64,000 nucleotides of DNA from Pseudomonadota bacterium. GTDB taxonomy: Bacteria; Pseudomonadota; Alphaproteobacteria; Rhizobiales; Phreatobacteraceae. A program made the translations under genes and the position numbers. Below are positions 8,605 to 16,582 of this stretch, piece after piece. Positions within the stretch are counted from its first letter, which is position 1, and each line of letters starts with the position of its first letter. Where the stretch lies: NCBI GenBank assembly GCA_020161695.1, contig JAIUOO010000002.1:186001-250000 (forward strand), in the 5' to 3' direction. The notes beneath the pieces were generated by a model. The model was not told the origin of the DNA, searched no databases, and worked only from the letters and a program-made list of their open reading frames with translations.

Positions 8605-10026
8605 ATGAACTTCGTCGATTTCATACTGCTGAACGGCAGGCTCTACCCGAACCGCCCGGCGATCATGATGCTGGACCGGGTCGTTACCTACGGCATGTTC
8701 GCCGGTGCCGTTCACCGGAGTTGCGCGCGACTGCATCAGGTCGGACTGCGCCCGGGCGAGACGGTGGTCATCGACATCGACAATCCCATTCGCCACTTCG
8801 TCGTCTTCTCCGCGCTGATGCGCCTCGGCATCGTTTCGCTGACCGCCGGGCCGGGCGTGGCGGGCATGGTCGGCGCCGTCGCCGTGCTGACGAGCGCGGC
8901 CGGAGCGGCGGCGCCCGGCGCGCGATCGATCGTGGTGGACGACGACTGGTTCCAGCCGGCCACGGATGAGACTTACCCCGTCGACCCCGCCGCGACCGAT
9001 CCGGGGCGGCTCGCCCTGCTGGCGCTCACCTCCGGCACGACCGGCCGCAGCAAGGCGATTGCCTTCACGGTAGCGGAGTTCGAGGCGCGGCTGCGCAGCC
9101 ACGCGCTCATTCATTCCGTGCCCGGCACGTCGCGCGAACTGATCCTGATGAGCTTTGCCGCTCAGCTGGCGCTGACCGAGGTGTCGCGGCTGCTGGCCAG
9201 CGGCCGCACCGCCTGCCTTGCGGGATCGGCGGAGGAAGCCGCCAGGATGATCGACCTCTACCAGGTCGAGGTGCTGTTCGGCTCGCCGCAGCAACTCTCC
9301 GTGCTGCTTGGCGCTCTTGTCGAGACGCCGGCCTCCTGCGCCTCCGTCCAACTCGTCACCCTGAGCGGCGCGGCGGTCAGCGCCGAGCTTGCGACCAGTA
9401 TTCGTCGGCGCATCACCCGAACCGTCGCCATCGGCTACGGCTCGACCGAAGCGGGCAAGACCGCGATGTGCCTGCTCGACGAAACCAGTCCCGTGCCCAG
9501 CGGCGTCGGCTATGTCGTGCCTTCCGCGCGGGTCGAGATCATCGGCGACGACGACCGGCCGGTGCCGGCCGGAACGCGCGGCCGCATCCGCGTTCTGGCT
9601 GCGGCCGGCGGGCGCCCCCACGTGCCCGGATCGCTCTACCCGGACCGGACGCCCGACTGGTTCTACCCCGGCGATGTCGGGCATCTGCGCGCGGACGGCT
9701 TCCTGGTGGTCGAGGGGCGCTCGGACGAACTGATCAATGCCGGCGGGCTGAAGATTGCGCCGGAGCGGATCGAGGAACTGGTGGCGGGGCGCGCCGATAT
9801 CGCCGACGCCGCAGCCTTCGGCGTCGAGGGCGCCGGCGGCATCGACGAAATCTGGCTCGCCATCGTGGCGCGCGAACCTGTGCGCAGCGACGAGCTCATC
9901 GCCTATTGCGCCCGCCAGTCCGCGGCGCTGGCGCCTGCCCGCGTCCTCGTCCTCGAGCGCATCCCGCGCAACGCCATGGGCAAGGTCGAGCGCGCCCGCC
10001 TGAAGGCCGAAGCGCAACGGCGCTGA
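8605..10026 (+). CDS. AMP-dependent acyl/aryl-CoA ligase-like protein
   Basis: This 473-residue adenylate-forming enzyme is slightly short for the family. The P-loop motif LTSGTTGRSKAIAFT is near residue 142, YGSTEAGK near 276, the hinge-side FYPGDVG near 352, GRSDELINAGGLKIAPERIE near 372-391 and the catalytic Lys in NAMGKVERARLK near the C-terminus. It would activate a carboxylic acid to an acyl-AMP and probably an acyl-CoA. No thiolation domain is present. It is divergent from an orphan Bug binding protein, hinting that the imported acid is its substrate; this is inference. Confidence 0.85.
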   Translation: MNFVDFILLNGRLYPNRPAIMMLDRVVTYGMFAGAVHRSCARLHQVGLRPGETVVIDIDNPIRHFVVFSALMRLGIVSLTAGPGVAGMVGAVAVLTSAAGAAAPGARSIVVDDDWFQPATDETYPVDPAATDPGRLALLALTSGTTGRSKAIAFTVAEFEARLRSHALIHSVPGTSRELILMSFAAQLALTEVSRLLASGRTACLAGSAEEAARMIDLYQVEVLFGSPQQLSVLLGALVETPASCASVQLVTLSGAAVSAELATSIRRRITRTVAIGYGSTEAGKTAMCLLDETSPVPSGVGYVVPSARVEIIGDDDRPVPAGTRGRIRVLAAAGGRPHVPGSLYPDRTPDWFYPGDVGHLRADGFLVVEGRSDELINAGGLKIAPERIEELVAGRADIADAAAFGVEGAGGIDEIWLAIVAREPVRSDELIAYCARQSAALAPARVLVLERIPRNAMGKVERARLKAEAQRR

Positions 10027-10113
10027 TGCCAGGCGGCGGGCAGCCGTCTTTCCCGCAATCGACGACATGACCGACGCCCGCGTCCGGCGCGGGATCGTCA
10101 TGCTTTGGCCGCG

Positions 10114-10143
10114 TTGACAGCAACGAGGATTCGTTTCTAGAGT
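10114..10143 (+). promoter_or_regulatory. Candidate sigma-70 promoter of the IclR operon
   Basis: TTGACA at 10114-10119 is a consensus -35; TAGAGT at 10138-10143 gives an 18-bp spacer and a 4/6 match to the -10. It lies about 20-45 bases ahead of the inverted repeat at 10162 and upstream of the IclR gene. The -10 assignment is weak. Confidence 0.45.
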
Positions 10144-10161
10144 TCTATATATTGGCACCCT

Positions 10162-10178
10162 GTTCCAAATAATGGAAC
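10162..10178. promoter_or_regulatory. IclR-type operator (perfect inverted repeat)
   Basis: GTTCCAAATAATGGAAC is a perfect 6-bp inverted repeat with a 5-bp spacer, ending seven bases before the ATG of the IclR gene. Arms containing TTCCA/TGGAA are typical of IclR-family sites. Its place between promoter and start codon fits autorepression and control of the eight-gene operon that follows. Confidence 0.75.
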
Positions 10179-10184
10179 TTTTTG

Positions 10185-10961
10185 ATGAGCCTGGCTAACG
10201 CCGCCGCCGTGCTGCACTGGTTGAAACGCGGACGTTCCGACGTCGCGGTTCTCGAGTTGTCGACGGCGATGGGCTGGCCCAAGAGCTCGGCCTCGCGGCT
10301 GCTCAAAGACATGGCCAATCTCGGCCTGCTGGAGCGCGACGAGACGACGCGCCGCTATCGCGCCGGCCTGCTCATGCTGGAACTCGGGCGCGCCTATGCC
10401 GCCGGCGACCCGGTGCTGGAAGCGCTCGATGCCGAGCTTCAGGACATGACGCAACGCACCGGCTTTTCGACCGGCGTGTCCATCCTCGACGGCATCGACA
10501 TCGTCGTGTTGAGGAGCCGCGCCGGCACGCACCCCCTGCGGGTCGTCACGCCCCCCGGCACGCGCGGCCCGGCCTGGGCCAACTCGACCGGCCGGATGCT
10601 GATGGCGCGCCCTTCCGACGAAGAGATCGCGCGCCGCTTCGCGATCTTCCCGCCGAGACCGCGCCCCAATGCACCGGGGACGCTGGCGGAGCTGATGGCG
10701 CTGGTGAACCGGGCGCGCACCTGCGGCTGGGACGAGTCGAACGATGAGTCCCTGCCCGGCCTCGCGGGAATCTCCGTCGCCATCGAGGACATCGACCGCC
10801 GCACCGCGCTCGCGCCTTACGTCGCCTTCTCGGCGGCGCAGGTCGAGCCGGAGGAGCGCGCGGAGCTGGTCGCCATGCTTCAGGACATGACCCACAGGAT
10901 CGAGACGCGCTTCGGTCGCGAGCCTTCGGCACCGCGCTTGCAGGACATGGCCCATGGCTGA
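10185..10961 (+). CDS. IclR family transcriptional regulator
   Basis: This 258-residue regulator has an N-terminal winged helix (SDVAVLELSTAMGWPKSSASRLLKDMANLGLLERDE, residues about 18-53) and a C-terminal GAF-like effector domain (about 80-250). The ATG at 10185 is preferred over the TTG one codon earlier. The 3' end overlaps the first permease gene by 8 bp, so the regulator is co-transcribed with the transporter and enzymes it probably controls. Loss of the usual longer N-terminus is minor. The ligand would be the compound handled by the downstream AroM/DUF917/hydantoinase enzymes. Confidence 0.92.
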   Translation: MSLANAAAVLHWLKRGRSDVAVLELSTAMGWPKSSASRLLKDMANLGLLERDETTRRYRAGLLMLELGRAYAAGDPVLEALDAELQDMTQRTGFSTGVSILDGIDIVVLRSRAGTHPLRVVTPPGTRGPAWANSTGRMLMARPSDEEIARRFAIFPPRPRPNAPGTLAELMALVNRARTCGWDESNDESLPGLAGISVAIEDIDRRTALAPYVAFSAAQVEPEERAELVAMLQDMTHRIETRFGREPSAPRLQDMAHG

Positions 10962-11874
10962 CCTCTCCGCTCCCGCCCTTTCCGTTCCTGCCGCGCCCGT
11001 GCTGAGCCCGCGCCGTCCCGCCGTCTCGGCCATCGCCTGGGCCGTCGGCCCGGCGCTGCTGCTGTTCGTCGTCTTCTTCATCCTGCCGTTCGGGGTCATG
11101 GCGCTGCTGTCGGTGCTAACCGGCAACCCCGCGATCCAGTCCGGCGTCACCTTCACCGCGCAGCACTACGAGCGGTTCTTCGAGGATTCGCTTTATTTCG
11201 AGGCACTTGTCGCCACGCTGCGCATCGGCGCCATCACCACCGTCGCGTCGCTGGTCATCGGCTATCCGCTTGCCCACCTCATGGCCCGCACCCATTCGCG
11301 GATCGGCCATGCCCTGCTGCTCATGGCGGTGATCGCGCCGATGCTCACCGGCATCGTGGTGCGCACCTTCGCCTGGATGACGCTGCTGCAGGACCGGGGC
11401 GTCATCAACACGACGCTCCTGTCGTGGGGGCTGATCTCGTCGCCGCTGAAGCTGATGTACAACGAGTTCGGCACCATCGTCGCGCTCGTCCATATCTACG
11501 TGCCGTTCATGGTGCTGACGCTGACCGGCGTCATCGGACGCATCGACGAGCGGCTCGAACAGGCAGCCCGCAGCCTCGGCGCCAACCGGACGCGCACTTT
11601 TCTCGAAGTGACCCTGCCCCTGTCGCTGCCGGGCATTCTCGCGGGATCGCTGCTGGTCTTCGCCCTGTCGATCAGCGCCTATGTCACGCCGTTCCTGATG
11701 GGCGGCACGGATGTGCTGACGCTGCCCATGCTGATCTATCAACAGGTTGGCGCGAGCTTCAATCTGGGCTTTGCCGGCGCGCTCGGCGTCGTCCTGCTCG
11801 CCGTCTCGCTGATCGTGATCATCGCCTACAACAACGTGCTCGGCCGCTTCGCCGGCGGGGAGAAGATGGCATGA
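10954..11874 (+). CDS. ABC transporter permease, spermidine/putrescine type (PotB-like)
   Basis: This 306-residue inner-membrane protein has six predicted membrane segments. The conserved loop ERLEQAARSLGANRTRTFLEVTLPLSLPGI (about residues 194-223) matches the EAA motif of PotB/CysT-type permeases. It overlaps the regulator by 8 bp upstream and the second permease by 4 bp (ATGA), so the genes are translationally coupled. Together with the next three genes it forms a complete import system of the polyamine/opine/2-aminoethylphosphonate class. Confidence 0.93.
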   Translation: MADLSAPALSVPAAPVLSPRRPAVSAIAWAVGPALLLFVVFFILPFGVMALLSVLTGNPAIQSGVTFTAQHYERFFEDSLYFEALVATLRIGAITTVASLVIGYPLAHLMARTHSRIGHALLLMAVIAPMLTGIVVRTFAWMTLLQDRGVINTTLLSWGLISSPLKLMYNEFGTIVALVHIYVPFMVLTLTGVIGRIDERLEQAARSLGANRTRTFLEVTLPLSLPGILAGSLLVFALSISAYVTPFLMGGTDVLTLPMLIYQQVGASFNLGFAGALGVVLLAVSLIVIIAYNNVLGRFAGGEKMA

Positions 11875-12671
11875 GCGCTCGTCCCGACGCCGGCCACATC
11901 GCCTATCTCGCCGTCAACGGCGCGATCATCACCTTCCTGCTCGCGCCCATCGCGATCATCACGGTCTTCGCGCTCAATCCGACGCCCTATATCTCGTTTC
12001 CGCCGGTGGGCATCTCGCTGCGCTGGTTCGAGAAGTTCTTCTCGAGCCCCGAATTCATGGGCGCGCTGTGGCTCAGCCTCCAGGTCGCGGTCGTCGTGCT
12101 GGTGCTGTCCATGGTGATCGGCGGCCTGTGCGCGCTGGCGCTCGCGCGCGGCAACATTCCGGGATCGCGGGTGCTCACCGCCTTCTTCATGTCGCCGCTG
12201 ATGCTGCCGGCGATCCTCACCGGCCTGGCGCTGTTCCAGCTCTACCTGCTGCTCGATATCGGCCGGCCGGTCTGGGGCCTCATCATGGGCCACACGCTGG
12301 TGGCGGTGCCCTATGTGCTGCGCACGACGCTGGCGGTGCTGCACAATTTCGACCGGCGCATCGAGGAAGCGGCGGCCGTCCACGGCGCGAGCCCGGCGCG
12401 GGTGTTCTTCGAGGTGACGCTGCCGCTGATCCGGCCCGGCGTCTTCGCCGGCGGCATCTTCGCCTTCATCGTCTCCTTCGACCAGTTCCCGATCTCGCTG
12501 TTCCTGGTCATGCCGCAGGGCGAGACGCTGCCGGTGGTGCTGTTCAACTACATGAAGTTCGACCTCGACGGCGCGATTGCCGCCGCCTCGATGGTGTCGA
12601 TCCTGATGGCCGTCTCGGTGGTGGTGATCCTCGAGAAGGTGATCGGGCTGAAGTCCTACGTGAAGCTGTGA
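11871..12671 (+). CDS. ABC transporter permease, spermidine/putrescine type (PotC-like)
   Basis: This 266-residue second permease starts at the ATG that overlaps the stop of the PotB-like gene. It has the EAA-like loop RRIEEAAAVHGASPARVFFEVTLPLIRPGVFAG around residues 162-194 and six membrane helices. An open frame extends further upstream, but only the portion from 11871 resembles the family. It would pair with the preceding permease to form the heterodimeric channel of a PotABCD-type importer. Confidence 0.93.
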   Translation: MSARPDAGHIAYLAVNGAIITFLLAPIAIITVFALNPTPYISFPPVGISLRWFEKFFSSPEFMGALWLSLQVAVVVLVLSMVIGGLCALALARGNIPGSRVLTAFFMSPLMLPAILTGLALFQLYLLLDIGRPVWGLIMGHTLVAVPYVLRTTLAVLHNFDRRIEEAAAVHGASPARVFFEVTLPLIRPGVFAGGIFAFIVSFDQFPISLFLVMPQGETLPVVLFNYMKFDLDGAIAAASMVSILMAVSVVVILEKVIGLKSYVKL

Positions 12672-12677
12672 AGATGC

Positions 12678-12693
12678 CCGCCGCAAACGGCGG
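12678..12693 (+). other. Intercistronic GC hairpin before the binding-protein gene
   Basis: CCGCCG-CAAA-CGGCGG forms a 6-bp perfect stem with a tetraloop, directly between the PotC-like stop and the ribosome-binding site (AGAGGTGGAG) of the binding-protein gene. Hairpins at this junction often protect the downstream binding-protein message and raise its level over the permeases. The function here is inferred from position. Confidence 0.5.
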
Positions 12694-12712
12694 CAGACCA
12701 AGAGGTGGAGCC

Positions 12713-13768
12713 ATGACGACGATCAAGCCTGACCGACGCAGCATCCTGAAGGCCGGCGCCGCCGGCGCGGCCCTTGCCGCCCTCGGCGCCCCCCATATCG
12801 CCAATGCCCAGGCCGCGACGCTCAAGATCACGACCTGGGGCGGCAAGTGGGGCGAGATCATGAAGGGTGATCTGCTTCCCGCCTTCGAGCGCGAGTTCAA
12901 GTGCACGGTCTCGGCCGACCAGGCATTCCCGTTCCTGCCCAAGCTGCAGGCGAGCCCGCGCGGCAATCCGATCTACGACGTGCTCCACGCCAATTCCAAC
13001 GAGCAGTGGAAGGCGGTCGAATTCGGCATCGTCGAGCCCAAGGTCGATCCGAAGAACGTGCCGAACCTGAAGGACGTCTACCCCTACGCGATCAACGACA
13101 AGATCGCCGGCGTCTCGATCTTCACATCCGGCATCGGCCTCGGCTACCGCACCGACAAGGGCCTCGGCAAGCCGACCTCGTGGAAGGATCTCGCCGATCC
13201 GAAGCTCGCGGGCCAGCGCGGCGGCTACCTGATCCCGGTCAACTCGCTGGGCCAGGCACACCTGATGATGCTCGGCCAGATCTACGGCTCGGGCATGCAG
13301 GACCTCGACGCCGCCTACAAGGCGCTGGAAGCGCTGAAGCCGATCAAGCTGTTCGACTTCACGGGCCAGATGGAAAAGGCTCTGCTCTCGGCCGAGGTGA
13401 CCATGGGCGTCATCCACGACAGCGGCGTCTATCGCTACGAGGGCACGCCCGAGCCGGTCGACTTTGCGCTGCCCTCCGAGGGCGTGCTGGCGCTGGAGCA
13501 GGTGCTGACCGTGACGCCGGGCTCCAAGGTGAAGGAACTCGCCTACGCCTATATCGACTACATGTTGCGGCCCGATGTGCAGAAGAAGCTCGCCGAGGCG
13601 GTCTGGTACTCGCCGTCCAACACCAAGGTTCAGCTCGACGCCAAATACGACGCCAAGCTGTTCAACACGCCCGAGAAGGTCGCCCGGCTCATCCAGCCGG
13701 ACTGGAAGTGGTACAATGCGCGCAAGGATGCGATCGACCTGCGCGTGACGCGGATCCTGAGGGGCTGA
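12713..13768 (+). CDS. ABC transporter substrate-binding protein, PotD-like
   Basis: This 351-residue periplasmic protein has a twin-arginine-type signal ([28 protein letters not shown]) followed by [26 protein letters not shown], typical of family 1/PotD-like extracellular solute-binding proteins. AGAGGTGGAG upstream supports the ATG at 12713. It is the ligand-determining subunit for the importer; members of this family take polyamines, opines, phosphonates or related compounds. The last base of its stop overlaps the ATPase start (TGATG). Confidence 0.92.
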   Translation: MTTIKPDRRSILKAGAAGAALAALGAPHIANAQAATLKITTWGGKWGEIMKGDLLPAFEREFKCTVSADQAFPFLPKLQASPRGNPIYDVLHANSNEQWKAVEFGIVEPKVDPKNVPNLKDVYPYAINDKIAGVSIFTSGIGLGYRTDKGLGKPTSWKDLADPKLAGQRGGYLIPVNSLGQAHLMMLGQIYGSGMQDLDAAYKALEALKPIKLFDFTGQMEKALLSAEVTMGVIHDSGVYRYEGTPEPVDFALPSEGVLALEQVLTVTPGSKVKELAYAYIDYMLRPDVQKKLAEAVWYSPSNTKVQLDAKYDAKLFNTPEKVARLIQPDWKWYNARKDAIDLRVTRILRG

Positions 13769-14763
13769 TGGACCAGTCCGCCTCCTCCCCGGCCTCGATC
13801 GGGCTCGACGCCGTCTCCAAGAGCTATGACGGCCGGGTCCGCGCGGTCGACGCGGTCTCGCTGGACGTGAAGCCCGGCGAGTTCTTTTCGCTGCTCGGCC
13901 CCTCGGGCTGCGGCAAGACCACGACGCTGCGCATGATCGCCGGTTTCGAGACCGTCGATACCGGCCGCATCCGCGTCGGTGACCGCGACGTCACCGACGT
14001 GCCGGTGCACAAGCGCGACATGGGCATGGTGTTCCAGTCCTATGCGCTCTTCCCGCACCGGACCGTGGCGGAGAACGTCGCCTTCGGCCTGCGCATGCGC
14101 AAGGTACCGAAGGCCGAGATCGAGGAGCGGGTGCGCGCGGCGCTCGCCCTCGTCGCCCTCACCGGCTTCGAGGATCGCCGCCCCGGCCAGCTCTCCGGCG
14201 GCCAGCAGCAGCGCGTGGCGCTGGCGCGCGCCATCGTCATCCGCCCGCCGGTTCTGCTCTGCGACGAGCCGCTCGGCGCGCTCGACCGCAAGCTGCGCCA
14301 GCAGATGCAGTTCGAACTGAAGCAGCTCCAGAAGGAGCTCGGCGTCACCCTCGTCTTCGTCACCCACGACCAGGAGGAGGCGCTTGCCATGTCCGACCGG
14401 ATCGCGGTGATGAATGCCGGCCGCATCGAGCAGATCGGCACGCCGACCGAGATCTACGACCGGCCGCGGACGCGCTTCGTCGCGGACTTCATCGGCGAGA
14501 TCAATCTGATCGAGCGGCCCGGCGGCAAGGCGCTGGCGGTGCGGCCCGAGAAGATCGTGCTCGGCGCGCCCGGGGCCGTTCTGGACGGCACCATCGATAG
14601 CGCGAGCTTCCTCGGCGGGCAGACGCTCTACCGCGTCGCGCTCTCGGACGGCCGGCAGATGCTGGTCAAGGAAACCAATGCGGGCGAGCGGCCCGTGCGT
14701 TCCGTCGGCGACAAGGTGGGCCTTGCCTGGGCCGCCGCCGACGGCGTCGAACTGGAGGCCTGA
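13768..14763 (+). CDS. ABC transporter ATP-binding protein, PotA-like
   Basis: This 331-residue protein has an ATPase domain with Walker [10 protein letters not shown] (about residues 44-52), signature [15 protein letters not shown] (about 140-154), Walker [13 protein letters not shown] and the H-loop in [12 protein letters not shown]-terminal TOBE domain (about 245-331, with [12 protein letters not shown]) is typical of PotA/UgpC-type subunits. The ATG overlaps the preceding stop by one base. It powers the importer formed by the two permeases and the PotD-like protein. Confidence 0.93.
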   Translation: MDQSASSPASIGLDAVSKSYDGRVRAVDAVSLDVKPGEFFSLLGPSGCGKTTTLRMIAGFETVDTGRIRVGDRDVTDVPVHKRDMGMVFQSYALFPHRTVAENVAFGLRMRKVPKAEIEERVRAALALVALTGFEDRRPGQLSGGQQQRVALARAIVIRPPVLLCDEPLGALDRKLRQQMQFELKQLQKELGVTLVFVTHDQEEALAMSDRIAVMNAGRIEQIGTPTEIYDRPRTRFVADFIGEINLIERPGGKALAVRPEKIVLGAPGAVLDGTIDSASFLGGQTLYRVALSDGRQMLVKETNAGERPVRSVGDKVGLAWAAADGVELEA

Positions 14764-14766
14764 ACC

Positions 14767-15441
14767 ATGCCCCGCACTCTCGGAATCGCCACCATCGGCC
14801 AGTCGCCGCGCGACGACATCGCCGACCTGTTCGCCGCGCAGGCGCCCGCGGGCACGCGCGTCGTGCTGCGCGGCTGCCTCGACGGGCTGACCGATGCCGA
14901 GATCGCCGCGCGCCCGCCGATCAGCGGAGCCGACACGCTCTACACGCGCCTGCGTGGCGGCACGGACATCAAGATCTCCAAGAAGCACGTCATCGAGCGC
15001 TCGCCCGAGACGCTGCGCCTGCTGCGCGAGGAGGACGGCTGCGACGCCATCGTCTTCGCCTGCACCGGCGACTTCCCGCCGATGGAAGGCGATGCCGGCG
15101 TGCTGTTCCCCTCGCGGGTGCTGAACGGCCTCGCCAGCGCGCTGCTGCCCGAGGGCCGGCTCGGCATCCTGCTGCCCCTGCCCGAGCAGGTCGGCAAGCT
15201 GAAGGCCAAGTGGGAGCGCCCCGGCCTCGAGGTCGTCGGCGAGCCGCTGCGCCCCAGCGCGACGCCGGAGGAAGCCGCAGCCGCCGCCGAGCGCCTGAAG
15301 GCGATGAAGCCGGACCTCGTGGCCATGGACTGCATGAGCTATGGGCCGGCGCTCAAGGCCGCGGTGAAGCCGGTGCTCGGCCTGCCGGTGATCCTGTCGA
15401 TCACGGCCACCGCCCGCGTCATGAACGAAATGCTGTCGTGA
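14767..15441 (+). CDS. aroM: AroM family protein (racemase-like fold)
   Basis: This 224-residue AroM-family protein starts with TLGIATIGQSPRDDIADLF, the family hallmark. The biochemical role of AroM is not established. Two cysteines, Cys99 in VFACTGDFP and Cys189 in AMDCMSYG, sit in the places where Asp/Glu/hydantoin racemases carry their two catalytic cysteines; a racemase or isomerase role is my inference. A GGAGG site 10 bases upstream supports the start. It is the first enzyme after the transporter and precedes DUF917 and hydantoinase proteins. Confidence 0.85.
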   Translation: MPRTLGIATIGQSPRDDIADLFAAQAPAGTRVVLRGCLDGLTDAEIAARPPISGADTLYTRLRGGTDIKISKKHVIERSPETLRLLREEDGCDAIVFACTGDFPPMEGDAGVLFPSRVLNGLASALLPEGRLGILLPLPEQVGKLKAKWERPGLEVVGEPLRPSATPEEAAAAAERLKAMKPDLVAMDCMSYGPALKAAVKPVLGLPVILSITATARVMNEMLS

Positions 15442-15496
15442 GCACCGAGCCCGCCAGCGACCACCCGCATCCGAGCCTCAAGGGCCGCTCCCGATC

Positions 15497-16582
15497 ATGA
15501 CTGACCTTCGCGACATCACCCTCGACGACATCGAATCCCTCGCCGTCGGCGCCTGGATTCTCGGCACCGGCGGTGGCGGCAGCCCCTATCTCGGCCTGCT
15601 CAACATGCGCCAGCTCTATGCCGAGGGCTTCAAGGTGCAACTCATGCAGCCGGGCGACCTCGCCGACGACGACTGGGTCGCGGCGGTGTCCAACATGGGC
15701 GCCCCGCTGGTCGGGCAGGAGCGGCTGACCGACAGCCGCACCATCGCCCGCGCGGTCGGCCTGATGGAGGACCATACCGGCATCCGTTTCCGCGGCATCA
15801 TGGCGCTGGAGATCGGCGGGGGTAACTCGATCCAGCCGCTCATGGCCGCCGCCCATCTCGGCCGGCCGGTGATCGATGCCGATATGATGGGCCGCGCCTA
15901 CCCGGAGGCGCAGATGACCTCGGTCGCCGTCGGCGACCTGAAACCCTACCCGCTTTCCACCGTCGACTGCCGTGGCCTCGAAGCCGTCGTGCAGGCGGTT
16001 CCGACCTGGAAATGGATGGAACGGGTCAGCCGCAAGATCTGTGTCGAATACGGCTCCATCGCATCCACCTGCAAGGCGCCCCGCACCGGCGCCGAGGTGA
16101 AGCAGTGGTGCATTCCCGGCACCACCACCAAGGCCATCGCCATCGGCGCAGCGGTGCGCGAGGCCCAGCGCCGGCACGAGGACCCGATCGACGCCATCCT
16201 GTCGGTCGAGCCCGGCAAGATCCTCTATCGCGGCAAGGTCACCGACGTTGAGCGTCGCGCGACCGAGGGCTTCCTGCGCGGCCGCACCCGCTTCGACGGC
16301 GTCGATGCCTGGAAGGGCACCTCGCTGGACGTCGCCTTCCAGAACGAGTGGATCGTCGCCTGGCAGGACGGCGAGCCGATCGCCATGTCGCCGGACCTGA
16401 TCTGCGTGCTCGACACGGTGACCGGCGAGGCCATCGGCACCGAGACCATCCGCTACGGCCAGCGCGTGACGGTCATCGCCCTGCCCACCGCCGACGTGTT
16501 CCTCACCCCCAAGGGCCTGCAGCATGTCGGCCCCCGGGCCTTCAACTACGATATCGACTTCAAGAGCGTGTTCGGATCATGA
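15497..16582 (+). CDS. DUF917 family protein
   Basis: This 361-residue DUF917 protein contains LAVGAWILGTGGGGSPYLG near the N-terminus (about 16-34), GIMALEIGGGNS (about 96-107) and GRAYPEAQMTSV (about 132-143). DUF917 proteins are nearly always encoded beside hydantoinase/oxoprolinase family proteins, as here, where the stop overlaps the next start by 4 bp. The molecular function is unknown; a partner or second subunit in ATP-dependent amide-ring opening is plausible. Confidence 0.9.
   Translation: MTDLRDITLDDIESLAVGAWILGTGGGGSPYLGLLNMRQLYAEGFKVQLMQPGDLADDDWVAAVSNMGAPLVGQERLTDSRTIARAVGLMEDHTGIRFRGIMALEIGGGNSIQPLMAAAHLGRPVIDADMMGRAYPEAQMTSVAVGDLKPYPLSTVDCRGLEAVVQAVPTWKWMERVSRKICVEYGSIASTCKAPRTGAEVKQWCIPGTTTKAIAIGAAVREAQRRHEDPIDAILSVEPGKILYRGKVTDVERRATEGFLRGRTRFDGVDAWKGTSLDVAFQNEWIVAWQDGEPIAMSPDLICVLDTVTGEAIGTETIRYGQRVTVIALPTADVFLTPKGLQHVGPRAFNYDIDFKSVFGS

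Noticed and set aside
10077..10093. Terminator after the first CoA ligase
   Set aside because: CCCGCG/CGCGGG hairpin is present but short, with no T-run; left as not established.
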